A stretch of 53,192 nucleotides of DNA from Synergistaceae bacterium (GTDB lineage Bacteria; Synergistota; Synergistia; Synergistales; Aminobacteriaceae). The stretch is taken from positions 1-53,192 of the forward strand of contig JAISLU010000111.1 of the NCBI GenBank assembly GCA_031277095.1, read 5' to 3'. Shown piece after piece: positions 1 to 7,722 of this stretch (the first letter of the stretch is position 1; every line of letters begins with the position of its first letter). Below the pieces are notes generated by a model, which had not been told where the DNA came from, did no database searches, and saw only the letters and a list, made by a program, of their open reading frames with translations. The position numbers and the translations under genes are program-made.

Positions 1-99
1 ACACCCACCAAGAAGTCCAGCGGCGGCGGCTGCGACACGGGATTTGCAGGGCTGGCCCTCCTCCTCGCGGCTCCTCTGTTCCTCCGCAAGAAGGATTAG
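1..99 (+). CDS. C-terminus of a Synerg-CTERM surface/secreted protein (partial)
   Basis: Only the last 32 codons are in the window; the gene enters from the left edge. The visible part reads Ser-Ser, then GGGCDTGFAG, a hydrophobic run (LALLLAAPLFL) and the basic end RKKD. A Gly-rich linker with one Cys, a hydrophobic helix and a basic tail is the layout of the Synerg-CTERM domain, a C-terminal sorting signal restricted to Synergistota. The protein is therefore probably exported, processed at this tail and held at the surface. What the rest does cannot be told. A strong hairpin follows 46 bases after the stop. Confidence 0.75.
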   Translation, partial: TPTKKSSGGGCDTGFAGLALLLAAPLFLRKKD

Positions 100-145
100 T
101 CTGAGAACTGACCGGAAGGATCTATCCCACCCGACAGCGTAACAA

Positions 146-173
146 ACAGCGGCCCCCTCGCGGGGGCCGCTGT
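146..173 (+). terminator. Hairpin terminator after the Synerg-CTERM gene
   Basis: A perfect 12-bp GC-rich stem (146-157 with 162-173) closes a 4-base loop. It is followed by sequence with only weak T content, so it is a strong hairpin but not a textbook intrinsic terminator. Position 47 bases past the stop codon supports a role in ending that transcript. Confidence 0.6.
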
Positions 174-458
174 CGTGGTGACGTCGATTTATTGTGTCAT
201 CCTGTCCGCAGAAGGGAGTGAGCCAGGGCATACCGCTGATCTCCGGTTCTAATCATACAACACAACATCTTGCCTGCGAAGAAGACACTACTTGCCATCA
301 GGTGAAACCGTAAAATTTCAGCAAAGTTCAGACTTGCCCATTCTTCTCGCATGTTCGTTATTTGTTATGTTATCATGACCAGCAGAAGGGTGACCCGACG
401 CTGAAAATGAAAAGCGGCAGGCGTCTAAAGGGGAAAATTCGCCCGCGGGAATCTGGTG
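174..458. other. Non-coding spacer
   Basis: No convincing gene is seen on either strand. The 10-mer CTCCGGTTCT at 241-250 recurs at 685-694, each time followed by a similar A/T-rich stretch, so the two spacers around the small ORF share a fragment. No promoter or riboswitch could be recognised with confidence. Confidence 0.4.
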
Positions 459-584
459 ATGTATATGCGTGAGCTGAAACGTCGCTGGAAAAGCCGCAGA
501 GGCAATGACTACCCTTCCGAGGTTATTCTCATTGCCTCCGTTGCGTGCTGGATCGTGGCGCTGATTCTTTGGCTCTGCGTCTAG
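459..584 (+). CDS. Possible 41-aa single-pass membrane protein
   Basis: An ATG ORF encoding 41 residues. The N-terminus is strongly basic (MRELKRRWKSRRGN) and is followed by one hydrophobic helix (VILIASVACWIVALILWLCV) that runs to the stop. This positive-inside plus single-helix layout is typical of small membrane proteins and is unlikely in random sequence. A GCGGGA about 8 bases upstream could serve as a ribosome binding site; a second in-frame ATG lies two codons in. It stands alone between non-coding spacers. No family was recognised, and it could be a degraded gene fragment. Confidence 0.4.
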   Translation: MYMRELKRRWKSRRGNDYPSEVILIASVACWIVALILWLCV

Positions 585-851
585 CCCAGCGATGGGAAAA
601 AGTTTAGCTTCAGGAGCCGGAGCCCCTTCTGATAAAGAACCTCAGCGACTCGCGCCGTTCGTTCCTCACGGGCTCCCTGCTGGACTCCGGTTCTCATTAT
701 ACTGCACCGCGCACCTCTGCAAACGTCACATTTATCCGTAGCTCCCGGCCAGTTTTTTTAAACCAGTTTTTTTAACCAGTTTTCTTACGCAAAAAATCCC
801 GGAATAGAAACAGCGGCGGAACAACCTCCGACACTGCAAAGAAGGTGACCT
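585..851. other. Spacer with complementary segments
   Basis: No gene seen. The segment GGAGCCC (619-625) is complementary to GGGCTCC (670-676), and AGCCGGAG (615-622) is complementary with one wobble to CTCCGGTT (685-692). These pairings compete, so an RNA here could fold in two ways. The right end holds a T-rich tandem repeat just downstream of dedA. Confidence 0.3.
749..786. repeat. Tandem repeat, about 13-14 bp x3
   Basis: Three degenerate copies of a unit reading CCAGTTTTTTTAA lie just past the dedA stop codon (dedA runs leftward). On the minus strand this is A-rich, so it is not a terminator U-tract for dedA. Confidence 0.7.
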
Positions 852-1574
852 TCAAGACCTTTTCTCTCGGGAAAGGCGGCGGTGCCAAAACAGGTATCCC
901 AGGGCCAGAACGACCGCGCAGGCGATGCTGCTGTAGGTCAGCACGTGCAAGTAACGCTCCAGCAAATCCTGATGCTCTCCCAGCAAATAGCCGACAACCG
1001 TCAAGACCAGGGCCCAAAGGCCCGCGCCGATGGAGGTGAAGAGTACGAAAGTTCCGAGGTTCATGCGGACGATGCCGGCAGGGAGGGAAATGTATTGGCG
1101 AATGACGGGCAGTAGACGGCCAACCAGGGTGCTGATGTGGCCGTGGCGTCGGAAAAAGGTCTCCGCTTTGTCGATGGATTCCTTCGAGACGAAAAAATAC
1201 TTTCCATACTTGATCAAAAACGGCCGCCCGAACTGGAGGGCGAACCAATAGTTAAAAAGAGCCCCCAAAATGCTTCCGGCGAGACCGGCAAGGAACACGG
1301 CGGCAAAGGACATCTCCCCTTTCCAGGCCAGATACCCCGCCGGGGGCAGCACCACCTCGCTGGGAAACGGAAAAAAAGAGGACTCCAAGAACATGAGGGC
1401 GACGATCCCCGCGTAACCCAGTTTCCCGATGGTGGCCACCAGCCAGTGGGTGAGTTCTTTTATAAGCTCGATCAATGTCCCGATGTTGTATATGAAGACC
1501 CCTCCGACAACCAGAACCCCCAGCATAGCGAAAAAAGCCGCGCCGGCGAAAATGCGTTTATGTTTCGCGCTCAT
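852..1574 (-). CDS. DedA-family membrane protein (SNARE-associated/VTT domain)
   Basis: Predicted inner-membrane protein of 240 residues, the usual size for DedA proteins. Family members are linked to lipid carrier (undecaprenyl-phosphate or phospholipid) translocation and proton-motive-force homeostasis. Visible signature: the E-x(n)-P-x-P-x-E type segment LESSFFPFPSEVVLPPAGYL at about residues 60-80, and the conserved Gly-Arg segment GRLLPVIRQYISLPAG at about residues 150-166, both in re-entrant regions between hydrophobic helices. The ATG overlaps the dapF stop in an ATGA, so it is translationally coupled as the second gene of a dapF-dedA pair. The exact transport substrate cannot be told from sequence. 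Confidence 0.85.
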   Translation of the reverse strand: MSAKHKRIFAGAAFFAMLGVLVVGGVFIYNIGTLIELIKELTHWLVATIGKLGYAGIVALMFLESSFFPFPSEVVLPPAGYLAWKGEMSFAAVFLAGLAGSILGALFNYWFALQFGRPFLIKYGKYFFVSKESIDKAETFFRRHGHISTLVGRLLPVIRQYISLPAGIVRMNLGTFVLFTSIGAGLWALVLTVVGYLLGEHQDLLERYLHVLTYSSIACAVVLALGYLFWHRRLSREKRS

Positions 1575-2587
1575 GACAAATCTTTCCTATTCAAAGAGCT
1601 TTCCCTATTCAAAGGACCTTCCCTACTCAAAGAGCTTTCCTTATTTAAAGAGCTTTCCTGAATCAAAGAGTCTTTTTTCATCGAGCCTTCCCCGTACAAA
1701 AAATCTTCCTCGTACAAAGCGTCTTCGCGGATCTGTCCTTCGGCCACCAACGCGGTTCTGCCTTTGAGCCAGGCATGGCAGGTTTTATCGCCGGGGGCGA
1801 AGTTCAGCCGGACCTCGTTGACGCCCCCCGGGTTGCGGACGCGGAGGACTCGGGCTGCGTTTTCGACGATCGCGAAGGCGACGGCGACGGCGACGCTCCC
1901 CGTACCGCAGGATTCGGTCAAGTTCTCGACGCCCCTTTCGTAAGTGACGGCTTTTGCCTCGTTTTGCGAAATCAACTGAGCGAAAGACACGTTGCTGCCC
2001 TTGGGAAAACGGGCAAAATCCCGGGAGAGCCCCCGCCCGATTTCGATCTTCGAGGACTCGCCGATGGCGTCGTAATCCTTCACCAGAAGCACACAGTGGG
2101 GAACCCCCGCCGTCAGAAAAACGTAGGGAAACTCCCGGCCGCGAAACTCCAGGGTGCGTCCAAAAACGCCTCCCTCCAGACTCAGCTCCCCCATGTCCAG
2201 TTCGACGTAAGGAGGATCCACCCGGGCCTGCATCGACCCCGCAAGGGTCGTAAAACGCATGGAGGCCCCTGCCCATTTTTTTTCGAAGGCATAACGGGCG
2301 AGGGCGCGGGCTCCGTTTCCGCACATTTCCCCCTCGCTGCCGTCGGAGTTGAAAATACGCATGGCAAAATCGGCCGTCTCGGGCTTCTCAGGCTTCTCGA
2401 TCACCAATATCCCATCCGCTCCAACCGAAAATTTTCTGCGGCACAGGAGCCGGGCAAACCGCGAAAGATCGGAGGACGAATAGCGACGTTCCAAGCTCAG
2501 ATTTCCCGACTCGAAATTCCCCGAATTTAAATTTTCAAGCACGATAAAGTCGTTCCCGTTTCCGTGGACTTTCGTAAATTCGATCAA
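1571..2587 (-). CDS. dapF: Diaminopimelate epimerase with repetitive C-terminal tail
   Basis: Converts LL- to meso-diaminopimelate for lysine and peptidoglycan synthesis in the cytoplasm. The start chosen is TTG at 2587 with GGAGAGGAA six bases upstream; it gives the family-typical opening IEFTKVHGNGNDF. The first catalytic Cys lies in GEMCGNGARALA and the second in ESCGTGSVAVA. The protein is about 338 residues against about 275-280 usually. The excess comes from an N-terminal insertion (NLNSG NFESG NLSLE, 15-bp units) and about 50 C-terminal residues built from hexapeptides such as SSLNKE, SSLSRE and GPLNRE (18-bp units). The tail follows the complete epimerase domain, so activity is probably intact. 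dedA overlaps the stop. Confidence 0.9.
   Translation of the reverse strand: MIEFTKVHGNGNDFIVLENLNSGNFESGNLSLERRYSSSDLSRFARLLCRRKFSVGADGILVIEKPEKPETADFAMRIFNSDGSEGEMCGNGARALARYAFEKKWAGASMRFTTLAGSMQARVDPPYVELDMGELSLEGGVFGRTLEFRGREFPYVFLTAGVPHCVLLVKDYDAIGESSKIEIGRGLSRDFARFPKGSNVSFAQLISQNEAKAVTYERGVENLTESCGTGSVAVAVAFAIVENAARVLRVRNPGGVNEVRLNFAPGDKTCHAWLKGRTALVAEGQIREDALYEEDFLYGEGSMKKDSLIQESSLNKESSLSREGPLNRESSLNRKDLS
1577..1724 (-). repeat. In-frame 18-bp repeats in the dapF tail (about 8 units)
   Basis: Degenerate 18-bp units encode successive hexapeptides DALYEE, DFLYGE, GSMKK, DSLIQE, SSLNKE, SSLSRE, GPLNRE and SSLNRK. The units nearest the stop are the most alike, as expected for recent slippage or duplication. 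Confidence 0.85.
2491..2538 (-). repeat. In-frame 15-bp repeats near the dapF N-terminus
   Basis: Three pentapeptide units, NLNSG, NFESG and NLSLE, are inserted between the catalytic-domain start (GNGNDF) and the next conserved part. Unit length is a multiple of three, so the frame is kept. Confidence 0.65.
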
Positions 2588-2650
2588 GAAATGTTCCTCT
2601 CCGTTCATCTGCAAATTGCGTGCCGCGAGGCCTGCATGATTCCTGGAGGA

Positions 2651-2656
2651 ATTGTA
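2651..2656 (-). promoter_or_regulatory. Candidate -10 box for dapF-dedA
   Basis: On the minus strand TACAAT is preceded by TGC, forming an extended -10 element about 65 bases upstream of the dapF TTG start. No clear -35 is visible. Confidence 0.35.
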
Positions 2657-2742
2657 GCACAGGGTTTTCACCAGAGGCCGTTTCTTCGCCCGCCCCCGCG
2701 ACCCCTTGACGAAGGTTTACATTTCTTTTACATGATGACTAC

Positions 2743-2773
2743 GTGACGGCAGCGTTACGCCTTGCGCTATAAT
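2743..2773 (+). promoter_or_regulatory. Candidate promoter for secA
   Basis: A consensus TATAAT lies at 2768-2773, with GTGACG at 2743-2748 as a possible -35 (spacing 19). The secA start codon is 43 bases downstream of the -10 box. Confidence 0.5.
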
Positions 2774-2815
2774 GAGGCGTTATGTTTCGAGTACGAGTCT
2801 TTGAGGTGAAGAAAG

Positions 2816-5683
2816 ATGTTGGATGGCATAAAAAAGATGCTGGGGCTCGACCCCAACGACCGGGCATTGAAGCAATACTGGAGCGTCGTTGAGCAGGTGA
2901 ACGTCTTCACCCCCGAGATGGAATCGATGAAAGACGAAGAATTGCGCGCCCGGGGAACCCAGTTGAAGGCAAGGGCCTCGGGGGGAGAGGAGATTTCCGC
3001 CCTTCTGCCCGAGGTGTTCGCGTTGGTACGAGAGGCCTCCTGGCGAACCATCGGACTGCGCCATTACGACGTGCAGCTGATCGGCGGAATGGCTCTTCAC
3101 GACGGACGTATCGCGGAAATGCGGACCGGCGAGGGGAAAACTTTGGTCGCCACCCTGGCCGTGGTCTTGAACGCACTGGCGGGGCAGGGTGTGCATCTCA
3201 TCACGGTCAACGACTATCTGGCCAAGCGAGACGCCGCCTGGATGGCCCCGATTTACAATTTTCTGGGGCTGTCGGTGGGGGTCATCTATCCCTACATGCC
3301 CATGGAGGAGCGCCGGGACGCTTATTGCGCGGATATCACCTACGGCACCAACAGCGAGTTCGGCTTCGATTATCTGCGGGACAACATGGTGATGCAGAAA
3401 GATCAGATGGTGCAGCGTTCCCACTCTTTCTGCATCGTGGACGAGGTGGACTCGATCTTGATCGACGAGGCCAGGACGCCGCTGATTATTTCGGGGCCCT
3501 CCGACGACAACGTGGACCTCTACCTCCGGGCAGACGGGGCGGCCAGGCAGCTCAAAGAGGGCGCGGACTACGAAACGGACGAAAAAGAGCGCAACATCGC
3601 CATCACCGAGGCCGGTATTCAGAAGTGCGAAACCCTCATGAAGATACCCAACCTTTTTTCCGACGCCGCGAAGTCGGAATTGGCCCACCGGATTGTTCAG
3701 GCGTTGAAAGCCCACCGGCTTTTCCAGCGTGACGTGGACTACGTGGTCAACAACGGAGAGATTGTCATCGTCGACGAATTCACGGGCCGGTTGATGCTGG
3801 GACGGCGCTACTCCGACGGCCTGCACCAGGCCATCGAGGCGAAAGAGCGCGTCAGGGTGGGGCGCGAAAGCCAGACTCTGGCCACCATCACTTTGCAAAA
3901 CTATTTCAGGATGTACAGCAAGCTGGCGGGCATGACGGGGACGGCCGTGACCGAGTCGGAGGAGTTCAGGGAAATATACGGGCTGCAGGTCGTCACCATC
4001 CCCACGCATAAAAAAATGATCCGCATCGACAACGCCGACGTCATTTACGGCACGGTTTTGGAAAAATTCAACGCGGTGGCCGACGAAGTTCAAGAACGCA
4101 ACAGCCGCGGACAGCCCGTTTTGGTGGGCACCACCTCCATCGAAAATTCCGAACGGGTCAGCAAGCTCCTGAAGGCGCGCAAAGTGCCTCATCGGGTACT
4201 CAATGCCAAACATCACGAAAAAGAAGCCCACATCATAGCTCAGGCGGGGCATTTAGGGGCCGTGACCGTGGCCACGAACATGGCGGGACGGGGAACGGAC
4301 ATCATGCTGGGAGGAAATCCCGAGTTTTTGGCGAAAGAAAAGCTCCTGGCCGAGCGCCCCGCCATAGATTGGAAGATCAAGGCCCTGGAGCAGGACGACG
4401 TTTACAACTACTTCGTCCAATACACGAATGTTTTGCCGGAGGACCTGACGAGAAACTACCTGCGGGACCGTCGGCTGACCGGATCAAACTCCAAAGAGGC
4501 CGCCGGGCCCTACTCCGAATTTCTGCAGGAGGCTTTTTCCCGGATCAAGAGCGCCTACGAGGCGGGGCTGAGGCTTTTTCGCGTTCAATGCCAGGAAGAA
4601 CACGACAAGGTGGTCGCCCTGGGCGGGCTGACCATTATCGGCACGGAGCGGCACGAGGCGCGGCGCATCGACAACCAGCTCCGAGGCCGCGCCGGGCGTC
4701 AGGGCGACCCGGGAGAGAGCCGTTTTTATCTGTCCCTGGAGGACGATCTTCTGCGCCTTTTCGGTTCCGAGCGCATCCAGAGCCTCATGGGCAAGCTGGG
4801 GATGGTGGATGGAGAGGCCATCGAGTCCTCGATGCTGACGAAAGTCATCGAGTCCTCGCAGCACAAGGTCGAGCAGATGCACTTCGATATCCGCAAACAG
4901 CTTCTGGCCTACGACAACGTGATGAACCACCAGCGGGAGGCCGTATATATCGAAAGGCACACGATCCTTCAGGAAGAGGATATTGTGGCATACGGATGGG
5001 GGATCATCCAGGGGGTCTTCGAGGAAATTTTGGACCGCTATTTTCCCGAGGAGGGCGAGCCCGACCCGGAGCGGGCCGCATCCCGAGTGAGGGCCATCTT
5101 CGGCCCCGGCAGCGAGGAAATCGTCGCCCGATTGGACAGCCGAGCCGGTATGGAGGCCCTTCGAGACGAGATCGTCGAGGCGGTGGAAAAACGTTACACC
5201 CAGAAGATTCTCGATTTTACCCCCGATGTGGCACAGGGGCTGCTTCGCTACGTGGTGCTGAATACCCTGGACGACGCTTGGCGCAACCATCTGTTGGGCA
5301 TGGACGAGCTGCGGCGCGGTATCGGCCTGCGGGCCATCGGACAGAAAGACCCCCTGCTGGAGTACCAATTCGAATCCTACAATCTTTTCCAGGAGATGAT
5401 GACGCAGGTACGGGAGTCCTTCACGGAGCAGTTTTTCCGGGTCCGGGTCATTTCGGAGGATGGAAAGCGCCGCGAGCGCAAGGTGTCGGAAGGGCGGAAT
5501 CTTTCCGTTTCCTTTCAGCCGCGTCCCGGGGCAGAGGACGACCCGAGGCTGGGTGAGCCGCGGTCACAGGCAGGCGAGGGAAAGCTGGAGCCCATCAAGA
5601 AGACCGTGAGAATAGGGCGCAACGACCCCTGCCCCTGCGGCAGCGGGAAAAAATACAAACATTGCTGCGGAAGAAACATATAG
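2816..5683 (+). CDS. secA: Preprotein translocase ATPase SecA
   Basis: Motor ATPase that drives proteins through SecYEG. 955 residues, slightly long for the family (about 840-900). Landmarks in order: Walker A MRTGEGKT near residue 103, the DEAD-type Walker B DEVDSILIDEAR near 213, the helicase motif NMAGRGTDIMLGGNP in NBD2, the RGRAGRQGDPGESRFYLS segment, and a C-terminal zinc-binding tail NDPCPCGSGKKYKHCCG. That tail is the SecB/ribosome-contact element. The start is supported by GAGGTGAAG seven bases upstream of the ATG. The region around 4350-4560 carries the family's variable insertion. It has its own promoter and is divergent from dapF. Confidence 0.98.
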   Translation: MLDGIKKMLGLDPNDRALKQYWSVVEQVNVFTPEMESMKDEELRARGTQLKARASGGEEISALLPEVFALVREASWRTIGLRHYDVQLIGGMALHDGRIAEMRTGEGKTLVATLAVVLNALAGQGVHLITVNDYLAKRDAAWMAPIYNFLGLSVGVIYPYMPMEERRDAYCADITYGTNSEFGFDYLRDNMVMQKDQMVQRSHSFCIVDEVDSILIDEARTPLIISGPSDDNVDLYLRADGAARQLKEGADYETDEKERNIAITEAGIQKCETLMKIPNLFSDAAKSELAHRIVQALKAHRLFQRDVDYVVNNGEIVIVDEFTGRLMLGRRYSDGLHQAIEAKERVRVGRESQTLATITLQNYFRMYSKLAGMTGTAVTESEEFREIYGLQVVTIPTHKKMIRIDNADVIYGTVLEKFNAVADEVQERNSRGQPVLVGTTSIENSERVSKLLKARKVPHRVLNAKHHEKEAHIIAQAGHLGAVTVATNMAGRGTDIMLGGNPEFLAKEKLLAERPAIDWKIKALEQDDVYNYFVQYTNVLPEDLTRNYLRDRRLTGSNSKEAAGPYSEFLQEAFSRIKSAYEAGLRLFRVQCQEEHDKVVALGGLTIIGTERHEARRIDNQLRGRAGRQGDPGESRFYLSLEDDLLRLFGSERIQSLMGKLGMVDGEAIESSMLTKVIESSQHKVEQMHFDIRKQLLAYDNVMNHQREAVYIERHTILQEEDIVAYGWGIIQGVFEEILDRYFPEEGEPDPERAASRVRAIFGPGSEEIVARLDSRAGMEALRDEIVEAVEKRYTQKILDFTPDVAQGLLRYVVLNTLDDAWRNHLLGMDELRRGIGLRAIGQKDPLLEYQFESYNLFQEMMTQVRESFTEQFFRVRVISEDGKRRERKVSEGRNLSVSFQPRPGAEDDPRLGEPRSQAGEGKLEPIKKTVRIGRNDPCPCGSGKKYKHCCGRNI

Positions 5684-5702
5684 AGACCGCTGATTTTCTG
5701 TT

Positions 5703-5780
5703 ATTGAAAGATAATAATTTGAAAGATAATAATTTGAAAGATAATAAATTTGAGAGATAATTATTTGAAAGATAATAATC
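5703..5780. repeat. AT-rich tandem repeat, about 15 bp x5
   Basis: Five near copies of TTGAAAGATAATAAT fill the gap between secA and the next gene and end just before its ribosome binding site (GAGGGAGGG). No unit resembles the repeats at other junctions. Confidence 0.85.
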
Positions 5781-5805
5781 AGAAAGTCAAGAGGGAGGGC
5801 AAAGA

Positions 5806-7695
5806 ATGAAACATCCGATAAAAAGGGTTCTGGCGCGAGAGCGAGGAAATGCGGACCGCCGGCTGACCCTGTTGGGAGGGTTATTTTTCGCCCTTTTCTT
5901 TTCTTTTTTGTTTTCTCTTTCTATTTTCTTCTGTCCGCAGGCCGTTGCCGAGGAATCGGACGATTCCGATTTTACCTACGACATCCTCTCCATGATCCAG
6001 TTGAACCCGGATTTTTCGACTTATCCGGGCTCCGACGGCGTGATATGGCTGAAGCGGATCGACTACGGGATGGGCCTTCATGGGGGCATCGAGCGCAAAA
6101 GTTTGTGGATTCTTTTAGGCCGGAAAGGCGTGGATTCCCGATGGCTGCTGTGGAACGTCCCGGTGCCCCAGGGCGGCGAGGCGGAGATCCTGGAGGCCTC
6201 GGTCTACTCCCCCCGCAGCGGCGAAAAAATCATGAGCGCGGAAGAAACTCAAAAAGGGGACATGTGGTCCGCCGCCTTTACCCACCTGCCCGAGGAGTTC
6301 ATTCTGGTGGTTTCTTACAGAGAGCTTTTCCCCGAAAGGCTTTCCGTGGAGGACCTGGTCTGGCTCAGCGAGACCCTCCCGGTGTGGGAGAGCGCGGTGC
6401 AGGTGACGGTGCCCGCGGGACACTCTTTTTATTACAGCTCCAACACGGACGCCGCTCCCAAGGCAAGCAACGTGGATAGTCGCATGATTTACGAATGGAC
6501 GGTGATCAACACCACGGCGGACCTCCCCTTCCCTTTACGGGACGAGCCGCGCCGTTACGTGGCGTTCAGCTCCAGAGAAGGCAGAGAAGCCGCGGCGCGG
6601 TCCATCAAAACCCTGGAGACGGCCTCTATCCCAAAACCTCCCTCCGAGGCGGAAAAACTGATGGGGAAACAACACCCCATCGAAGGAAAAGCCCTGGAAA
6701 ACTTTTTGAAGTGGCTCTATGAGCAGCCGGAACTTATTTTGCCTGACGGCGCGTCGCGGAAAATTCCAGAGCAAGCCCCCTGGACCCGCTGGGAGAAGTT
6801 GTTGCTGGCGCATGATTGGCTGAAGAACAGGGGAGTTCGCCTCTTTTGGCGGCTGGCTTATCCCCCCGCGGCCGACAAGCCTGCCTGCTCCGCCATGGCC
6901 GTAGCCCCGGTTTTGGAAATTTCAGGGACAGACCCGAAAAAAGGGGCTTTTTATTACACCCTGGAACAGGCGCCGCGTATGAGGGAAAATTCCGTGTCTC
7001 TGTGGGGACGAAAAATCTACGGAATCACCCCTGACGGAGGTCTGGAAGAGCGCAAAATCTCGGACTCCAGCGCTTCCGCCAATCGATTGAGCCTGAATTT
7101 CAACTTGACGCTGGACAAGGACGGCATCATGAGCGGCACCCTTCGGATTGTGGAGCGCAACGCGTGGCGTCGTTTCCTGCTGCCGTCGGACCCTACGGAG
7201 GAGGCTTTGGCGTCTTTGGTGAAAGATCTGTTCCCCCGGCTTCCCCGTTACCGCGACGTGACATTCAAGGACTCCGGCAGTGAACACGAGGTTCGGATGG
7301 TTCTCACGGAGACCCAGATCATCAAAAGCCCGGAGGGCCACAACTTTCTCGTGACCGTGCCTTCGCTGATCCCCAGTTGGTTCAAGAGCTTGAGTTCGGG
7401 GCCTTTCCCTTATACGCTGCGTTTCCCGTTTATCATGGAGGCCCGCTTCGATTTGGCCTTGCCGGATTCCACCGCCAACGTGATACTGCCCACGCCGACA
7501 GGGCGCAACAGGGGGAAAATCAAATTCACCGAGTCCTATAAACTCAGCAAAAAGAAGGTGTTGACGGCAGAAGCACGCATGACGGTGGGAGAGACCGTTA
7601 TCGCGGACGAGAACGCCGCCGACCTCAGCGCCGTTCTTCAGAACTGGCAGGCTTTCATGGTTCGCCATCTGCCCGTCCAGTTGAAGACGAAATAG
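5806..7695 (+). CDS. Secreted DUF3857/transglutaminase-like protein
   Basis: 629 residues. The N-terminus has a basic stretch and then a strongly hydrophobic helix (LLGGLFFALFFSFLFSLSIF) ending in an Ala-rich cleavage-like site near AVAEE, so it is probably exported. The segment around residues 100-220, with predicted beta-strands and the pattern LPEEFILVVSYRE followed by LPVWESAVQVTVPAG, resembles the DUF3857 domain. The later HDWLKNRGVRLFWRL part resembles the back half of a transglutaminase-like domain, but no Cys-His-Asp triad is visible. The assignment is by pattern only. The start is ATG with GAGGGAGGG nine bases upstream. Its position between secA and argS gives no functional clue. Confidence 0.5.
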   Translation: MKHPIKRVLARERGNADRRLTLLGGLFFALFFSFLFSLSIFFCPQAVAEESDDSDFTYDILSMIQLNPDFSTYPGSDGVIWLKRIDYGMGLHGGIERKSLWILLGRKGVDSRWLLWNVPVPQGGEAEILEASVYSPRSGEKIMSAEETQKGDMWSAAFTHLPEEFILVVSYRELFPERLSVEDLVWLSETLPVWESAVQVTVPAGHSFYYSSNTDAAPKASNVDSRMIYEWTVINTTADLPFPLRDEPRRYVAFSSREGREAAARSIKTLETASIPKPPSEAEKLMGKQHPIEGKALENFLKWLYEQPELILPDGASRKIPEQAPWTRWEKLLLAHDWLKNRGVRLFWRLAYPPAADKPACSAMAVAPVLEISGTDPKKGAFYYTLEQAPRMRENSVSLWGRKIYGITPDGGLEERKISDSSASANRLSLNFNLTLDKDGIMSGTLRIVERNAWRRFLLPSDPTEEALASLVKDLFPRLPRYRDVTFKDSGSEHEVRMVLTETQIIKSPEGHNFLVTVPSLIPSWFKSLSSGPFPYTLRFPFIMEARFDLALPDSTANVILPTPTGRNRGKIKFTESYKLSKKKVLTAEARMTVGETVIADENAADLSAVLQNWQAFMVRHLPVQLKTK

Positions 7696-7722
7696 AAAAT
7701 TCACCTATTGGGAGGGGTTCGT

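Noticed and set aside
615..692. Alternative pairings as a riboswitch
   Set aside because: No known aptamer signature was recognised, and no gene lies downstream in a controllable position.
2780..4252. Long open frame on the minus strand opposite secA (490 codons)
   Set aside because: GC-rich codon bias of secA leaves the opposite strand open; the translation is His/Val/Asp-rich without domains, and secA is unmistakable.
5703..5780. Repeat array as a CRISPR
   Set aside because: Units are contiguous, about 15 bp, degenerate and without spacers; the same holds for the other arrays. No cas genes are present.
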